NCBI GenBank assembly: GCA_020152595.1
Contig: JAIGNY010003794.1
Span: forward strand, 165,001 to 229,000
Reading direction: 5' to 3'
Length of the DNA stretch: 64,000 nt
Source: Chiridota heheva
Lineage: Eukaryota; Echinodermata; Holothuroidea; Apodida; Chiridotidae
Shown: positions 59,041 through 64,000 of the stretch, piece by piece
Layout of the letters: each line of letters begins with the position of its first letter
How positions within the stretch are numbered: the first letter of the stretch is position 1
Program-made: the position numbers and the translations under genes
The notes under the pieces: generated by a model
Database searches by the model: none
What the model was told of the DNA's origin: nothing
What the model saw: the letters and a program-made list of their open reading frames with translations, nothing else

Positions 59041-59474
59041 GTGGGTTAGAAGTTCAGAACCTGGTAAAGTTCTTTCTAAACTGATACTCAATTCCTGGAA
59101 ACTTTTTAAGAATAATGTGTATCAATGTTTCGGCATAATCCACTATTTATAGTCATATATTGTATACAAGTTTATTGAAACTTAACCCGCAGTAGTACAT
59201 TCAAATGATTATGTAATTTCTGAATAAATGTTTTTCCACTGGTACTACTTCTTAAAAAATGCTAAACCATAGTATGCCACAACATGCAAAATGACACTAC
59301 ATGATAGTTGGTCCACCCCACCTGTTTTTGGGGATTATAATGGCACAATCTGACCTGTGATTACACACCGCCTATATTTCTTTGGGATTATCAAACTGAT
59401 TAAAATTTCAAATTACTTGAAAAGGAAACATAGACTGGAATATCAAAAACATAATATATGTATATTTTTTTCAG

Positions 59475-59631
59475 AGGTTCAGGGAGATGTTGATGCATTT
59501 AGTGATGATGAAAAAGTCTATCAAAATGTGCATGATGACACTCCAGATCAGGACAGATGGCCAAGCACAGTGCTGCATTTCCAGAGCGATTTCGTTCTCA
59601 AGATTACTCAGAGCAGAAAAAAGACTTCAAA
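59475..59631 (+). pseudogene. Tyrosine-recombinase-like gene, second exon
   Basis: A TTTTTTTTCAG acceptor opens a phase-1 frame that joins the preceding exon: VQGDVDAFSDDEKVYQNVHD followed by DTPDQDRWPSTVLHFQSDFV. The acidic linker and the following W..V..F segment fit the C-terminal region of this family. A GTGAGG donor follows at 59,632. The phase into the next exon does not match exactly, so the exact 3' border is unsure. Confidence 0.5.
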
Positions 59632-60658
59632 GTGAGGATGACACTCTTATTGTTTGTTATTTCCAACATTTGTAGTGCGCTTACTGCAAGAAGTAACAAG
59701 CAGGGCTTTACAAAAAAGTACATCTGAAAATACCTGATCACCTAGTGATTTCTATTTGTTTTGGCATGTCTGAATGTTGTGTCATAAAGGGTACCTGTTA
59801 TCCCTTTATTTAAAGTTATCCCTTTCTAAGGGTTGCTTACCCCCTTACACACCTCTGACGTGAGGGAATAAATCAATGGATAATTGCTACTTTCCAGCAG
59901 TAAAGAGTTGTCAGATGGTACACTCCTTTACTGTCTTATCATATTGAACATGTGACAACAAATACCTCTAATGTCAATCGTTACATCACAGCCAACTATA
60001 TACTTATGACTTTTTTGACTATTTTACAATGGGTATAGAATAACTTTGTATTTATGCTGAAAATTATTATTACCACACTATTACCAACTTAAACGTGCCC
60101 CTTTCAGCTTATGCTACACATGAATCAGTGCTTCTAAGATCACTACTACTATGCTAATTATTCGGCTTATACCATTCATCCACCAATCTAGAAGACTAAT
60201 TGTGTCATTGACTAACATACCAGATGAGTTCCTATGTAGGTAAGCCCTGGGCTTTCAACAAAATCACAATTTTTGGCTGAATTTGCTTTTGTCTTTTTGA
60301 CAATTCTACCACCCCAGGTCTACTGACCCATAGAAGTGGCTCATTGCCCCTTCCAGAAGTCTTATTATTAGTACAAAGAGCATCAAAACACATTACTGTG
60401 ATCTTTTTGCCTAGTAGTATACACATATGAATCAGTTAATTTGTATTAATCTGCTATGCAGTACTGTATCCTTTTTTTCAGATCTAGATCTATGAATCCA
60501 GAAGTACTATCTACACAAATAGCATTGACCCATAGTCAGGCAAAAATTTGGTATGCAAGTTGGTTGGCCCATGTTTCCTGAATTTGAAGAACATGTGTGC
60601 GTTTAAGGAAACAATTGTGAGTGATATGTCCATTATTTTCTTTACTATCCCATTGTAG
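59632..60658. other. Intron of the recombinase-like pseudogene
   Basis: No repeat or domain recognised. A minus-strand frame at 60,232-60,426 has no known family. Confidence 0.4.
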
Positions 60659-60872
60659 AAAGAACGTATAAAAGGAAGACATGGCGGGATGAAGAACTGA
60701 TGTGATAAAGAGAGCGTTTTAACGAGACATCGCACTAAACAGGTTACCCGGAAAGGCAGTTATTATGAAGGTCCTGAAGACTAACAAATGTTTAAATGGT
60801 AGAAAGTGGACTGATGTGAAAGATTATATTATAAATCATTTTGTAAATAAGGCCAGGGGCAAAGGTATGTAG
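60659..60872 (+). pseudogene. Tyrosine-recombinase-like gene, last exon, decayed
   Basis: After CCCATTGTAG a phase-1 frame reads RTYKRKTWRDEEL, then hits TGA and TAA (60,703-60,708). One base over it continues VIKRAF, a TAA (60,720), RDIALNRLPGKA, CLNGRKWTDVKDYIINHFVN and ARGKGM to TAG. The pattern K-R-x-W...E..., ...I.LN.LPGK......., ...R.W.DVK.Y..N is the C-terminal helix-turn-helix-like segment that I recall ending many members of this family. The retained introns show it is a decayed duplicate or old gene, not a processed copy. Confidence 0.65.
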
Positions 60873-62222
60873 AAAGAGATTCCATGTTGACCTTTCATTA
60901 AGGGCATTGTATGTGGACAGGTATTGATTTTCTCTTAGTTGAAAGAGAGTTAAGTTTTAAACCGAACAATCAATAAATGGTCAGAATAGCACTAAAGATT
61001 TGTGCCGTATTGCAAATCAAAAATTTGTATGAGTGATGATATTTGAAAAGGAGAAGCTAAAATTCTTTCATGTAATTCTTTTTATTTATTTCCCAAATTT
61101 CAAGTAGCAAAGGTTTTCAATTGAGTTCTATACTGCTAAATCTGGGTCAAATTTGAAGTAATATTCAATTTCCTGTTCACTGTAGGCAACTTCTCTCATT
61201 AAAATACTTTGGAAAGACAGATTAAGTATGTTTTAAACCATACACGCTCATTGTGTTGCCACCTGTCCATAAACTATACCTTTAAATTAGTATTCTTGTG
61301 AGTTTTAGTTTTTAACTTTTAAGATTTACGCAACATAATTAGTACAAGATCATTAGTACTATTTTCAAAGTTGCAAAAGTGAAGACCACAAGCAGAATAT
61401 GTAACCATTCTTCAAAAGCTAAGTGATTGATTTAGCAATTTAGGAATCTTTAACTTGGTAAAAATCTCAGCTAAAATATTCCTGGTAGTGATGTTTGTTT
61501 CAACAACAAAAAATGATATAGCTGTATTGAAACAAAAGTACAACATATTTAATGGAAACATTACTATAAATGAGCTTTGTAGGAATTTTAACATTTCATG
61601 TTTTATGTTCAAACCAATGAAGGTTTGTTCTTGTAATTGCATAACAAATTAAATAAATAAGACTTACAATAACGGTAATGTTTAATTGTTTAAAGGAACA
61701 AAGCAGCTCCAGGCAAGCTCTGAACCTTTTTTTTTTACATCAGCTAGGCAGAACAATTTCAGTCTGACTTAAATATGAGCAGGATGATAAAGAAGCAGAG
61801 TCGAGAAAAAAAATGTTTTCAAATTCAAAACAGCAACAATTCGTGTGAATCCATCACAGTGCATTATTGTTCAACATTGTCATATTTAGTTGCGGAAAAA
61901 TGATAAAAAACTAGCAGATAAGCAGCAATTGATCTAGATGAAATTTTGTGCTCAAGGCTAGTAACACTGATTTGTCACAAATTTTAGTTTTTAATCTTGC
62001 ATAATGTTCATATCAATTCTAAAGTTGCTTGGTTTGTTATTGTTTCTCAGAAGTGTATGTTCAGTGGTTAATGACATACGGACTGATAGAGACGTATGCA
62101 CCGGATAGTAACTTTAAATTCTGAACAGCAAAATTCTTTCAATTAGCAAGTTATTGGTATTTAAGGTTTGAATTAATCTTAATGTATGAAAACATTTTGA
62201 TTTATGATATAGAGGACAGCTC
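60873..62222. other. Intergenic, nothing recognised
   Basis: AT-rich, with short frames on both strands (for example 61,412-61,652) but no domain. Confidence 0.45.
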
Positions 62223-62311
62223 AAAATTATCTATCATAGATAATTTTAGTTGTTCTGCTCCTTAAAGTTTCAAACAGTCAGACCCGACCTGATATATAAC
62301 CAGGTCGGGTC
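62223..62311. repeat. Two adjacent perfect hairpins
   Basis: AAAATTATCTAT (62,223-62,234), one base, ATAGATAATTTT (62,236-62,247) form a 12-bp perfect stem. GACCCGACCTG (62,281-62,291) and CAGGTCGGGTC (62,301-62,311) form an 11-bp GC-rich stem with a 9-base loop. Confidence 0.85.
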
Positions 62312-62796
62312 AGATTTTTCCTTTTTATTTTCTTTATTCTGAAAACCTTAATTGTTGTGGAACTTGGTGCTGAGTATCATATTAGCAATGGAAGAAGTCC
62401 TTATTATGTAATTATTTTCATTAAGATAAAGTGGTCTCACAATTTGCTACAGTAAGTTTGTGGTTATGATTTGCTGGAACAAATTTTTAAGGAGAAGGAC
62501 AAGCCATGTGTAATACATTGAATTTCTGGCTAAAATGTCAATTCACTGAATATCATCGGATGTTTACTCCTGCTATGTTATACTTGGCATTGTGATGGAG
62601 GGGAAAAACCTCTTTGTCATATTTAATTTCTGCCATGAAAATAACGTTGGTGAAGAACTAAAACACAATTAGTTAACATAAGGAAGTACGTAGGTTTTCT
62701 TCATAGTTTATTGTAACGGGTTTTTAACCGGTTTTGATGAAACTATTTTGCTATTTTGATAGTATATTACATGGTTTCCTTCAAATAAAACCAACA

Positions 62797-62930
62797 AGGT
62801 ATAAGTACCAGCATAATGAGGTCTCATCCACTACTTTCAAGGACGTTAGGTGTAAATACCAGCATAATGAGGTATCATCCTCTAAGTTCAAGGAAGTTAG
62901 GTATAAGTACCAGCAAAATGAGCATTCATG
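62797..62930 (+). repeat. 51-bp tandem repeat, open in one frame
   Basis: Two full units (62,797-62,847 and 62,848-62,898) and a partial third share GTACCAGCATAATGAGGT-type sequence. The + strand frame 62,734-62,964 (76 codons) reads through them as a 17-residue repeat, KYQHNEVSS..F(K)(D/E)VR. No homologue recognised; coding status open. Confidence 0.7.
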
Positions 62931-62964
62931 GCCCGATAGTGGATTTAATTTCACTAATAAGTGA

Positions 62965-64000
62965 AGAATAGTTTAGAATATCAAGGCATTCGAACATCGT
63001 CATTTCGGAATGAATGAAATCTAACCAGGGCAGCACTGAAGAATGAAGCTTACTTAATTGTTTATTCAGGATTTATCTTATATTGTTTTCAAACGTAAAT
63101 TACTTTTGCTACTTTTTGACGTTTCAAATAAACATTGTGTTACCTGAATACTGATGTTTTCTTCTTTTTTTTTTTTTGCTTAATTTTTCTATTGTTTCAT
63201 TTATTTACTTTCTTATTTATGTATATTTTTTAAACTTTTTTTGTTTTGTTTTCTTTATGAGAGGGGTGGGAGATGGGAAAGAACGAATTGCAACTATCCT
63301 GCTGCGGTATTGTTATCCATTTTGCTTTATATCATCATGTCTTCGCCCAGTTCCTTAAAAGGTTTTCCTTGTAACTAAAGGGTATGCTACGGTGAACCCA
63401 AATATTATTTATGATCTAAGACATCACTTAGTATCTCCCAATCTAATGGAAATATCCTTTCACCCCTACCGACTTCCCCATCATTACTTGTTACTAAAAA
63501 ATGTTGTTACAAATTAAGGTCTACCTGTTTAATGCCACCAGTCTTGCAACCCTTTTGTAATTTGATGGAGCATTGTTTTATTTGGTTGTTTAGTCATATT
63601 CTTTTCCAGAAATAATATATTGACTTACTTATAAACTCATGCAGCAGCTCAAAATTGCCCTACTTTTTATTACAAAAAGCGAAGTAAAAGTAAATGCAAC
63701 ATTTTTTGCTATTTTATTATGACTCTGATTGATGTGTTTTGTGTGTTTGTATTTACTGGTCAAAAGCACTTGAGACCTACACAGTATTTTAGTTTATGCC
63801 ATTTCCAAAAACGTCAAAGACCTTAACGTCAAAGACCTACAAGTATAGTACTCAAAAGTAAGAAAAACAAATCGTAATTTAGTTTCTGCAATTGCTTTTG
63901 ATATATGACATTGATTCCTACCTTATGTGCATACTGTCTCCAATTGGAAGAAACTTATCCCCAGTTAGCATGTACGAAAATATTTATAATACAACCAGCT
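62965..64000. other. Intergenic end of window, nothing recognised
   Basis: AT-rich, T-tract at 63,162-63,177, and a short frame at 63,176-63,358 without a domain. A last AATTGG/CCCCAGTT piece at the end resembles the 66-bp repeat unit (CTGTCTCCAATTGG near 63,933), suggesting scattered members of that family. Confidence 0.35.

Overview
This is eukaryotic, AT-rich genomic DNA with large introns, good GT-AG splice sites, many simple repeats and several families of interspersed repeats. The gene content (a GRL101/relaxin-receptor-like LGR with a CUB/C-type-lectin/LDLa ectodomain, and a tyrosine-recombinase-like family I recall from marine animals) suggests a marine invertebrate deuterostome, most likely an echinoderm and perhaps a sea cucumber. 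That assignment is an inference; no ribosomal or mitochondrial marker is present.

Region 1 (about 1.6-36.3 kb, + strand) is one long multi-exon receptor gene. Its exons were found by reading splice sites, phase and domain signatures. In order they encode a degenerate LDLa, a CUB-like module, a first C-type lectin domain (split), a second C-type lectin-like domain, three LDLa modules, two doubtful small or degenerate exons, three more LDLa modules, an LRR N-terminal cap, four LRRs of 24 residues each on 72-nt exons, a seven-helix rhodopsin-class GPCR of the relaxin-receptor (LGR type C) style, and a cytoplasmic tail resembling a truncated protein kinase. Ectodomain modules are almost all on phase 1-1 exons, LRR exons are phase 2-2, and every junction from 13.6 kb to the stop codon at 36,171 is phase-compatible. 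The two most 5' modules (CUB-like and first lectin) each lack one base relative to the domain frame, so the 5' part is either decayed or carries sequence errors.

The introns hold an 18-bp minisatellite with a 383-bp higher-order repeat (7.9-9.3 kb), a terminal-inverted-repeat element (10.2-11.5 kb), a hAT-type MITE with an 8-bp target duplication (12.7 kb), SINE copies, several (TA)n arrays (15, 20.6-22.1 and 22.8-23.2 kb), two copies of a CAGTCC-ended MITE, a LINE fragment and a hairpin MITE.

Region 2 (36.3-49 kb) has no gene I can support. It holds a 22-bp G-rich minisatellite, a mosaic of inverted-repeat elements (38.9-40.9 kb), a SINE, a second copy of the hairpin MITE and a (GT)n tract.

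Region 3 (about 49.3-61 kb, + strand) contains a decayed but intron-containing copy of a tyrosine-recombinase-like protein family (57.6-60.9 kb), with at least four frame changes and several stops. Upstream of it lie a cluster of four perfect AP-1 sites followed by a possible first exon, a degenerate array of a 66-bp repeat (51.4-57.1 kb), two decayed copies of an acidic coding-like exon, a 5'-truncated LINE, a 20-bp minisatellite, and two adjacent copies of a 109-bp TTAA-flanked MITE with a palindromic core. The last 3 kb are mostly featureless apart from two hairpins and a 51-bp tandem repeat that is open in one frame.

No rRNA, convincing tRNA, CRISPR array or prokaryotic feature was seen. 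All gene models rest on manual reading and need transcript support.
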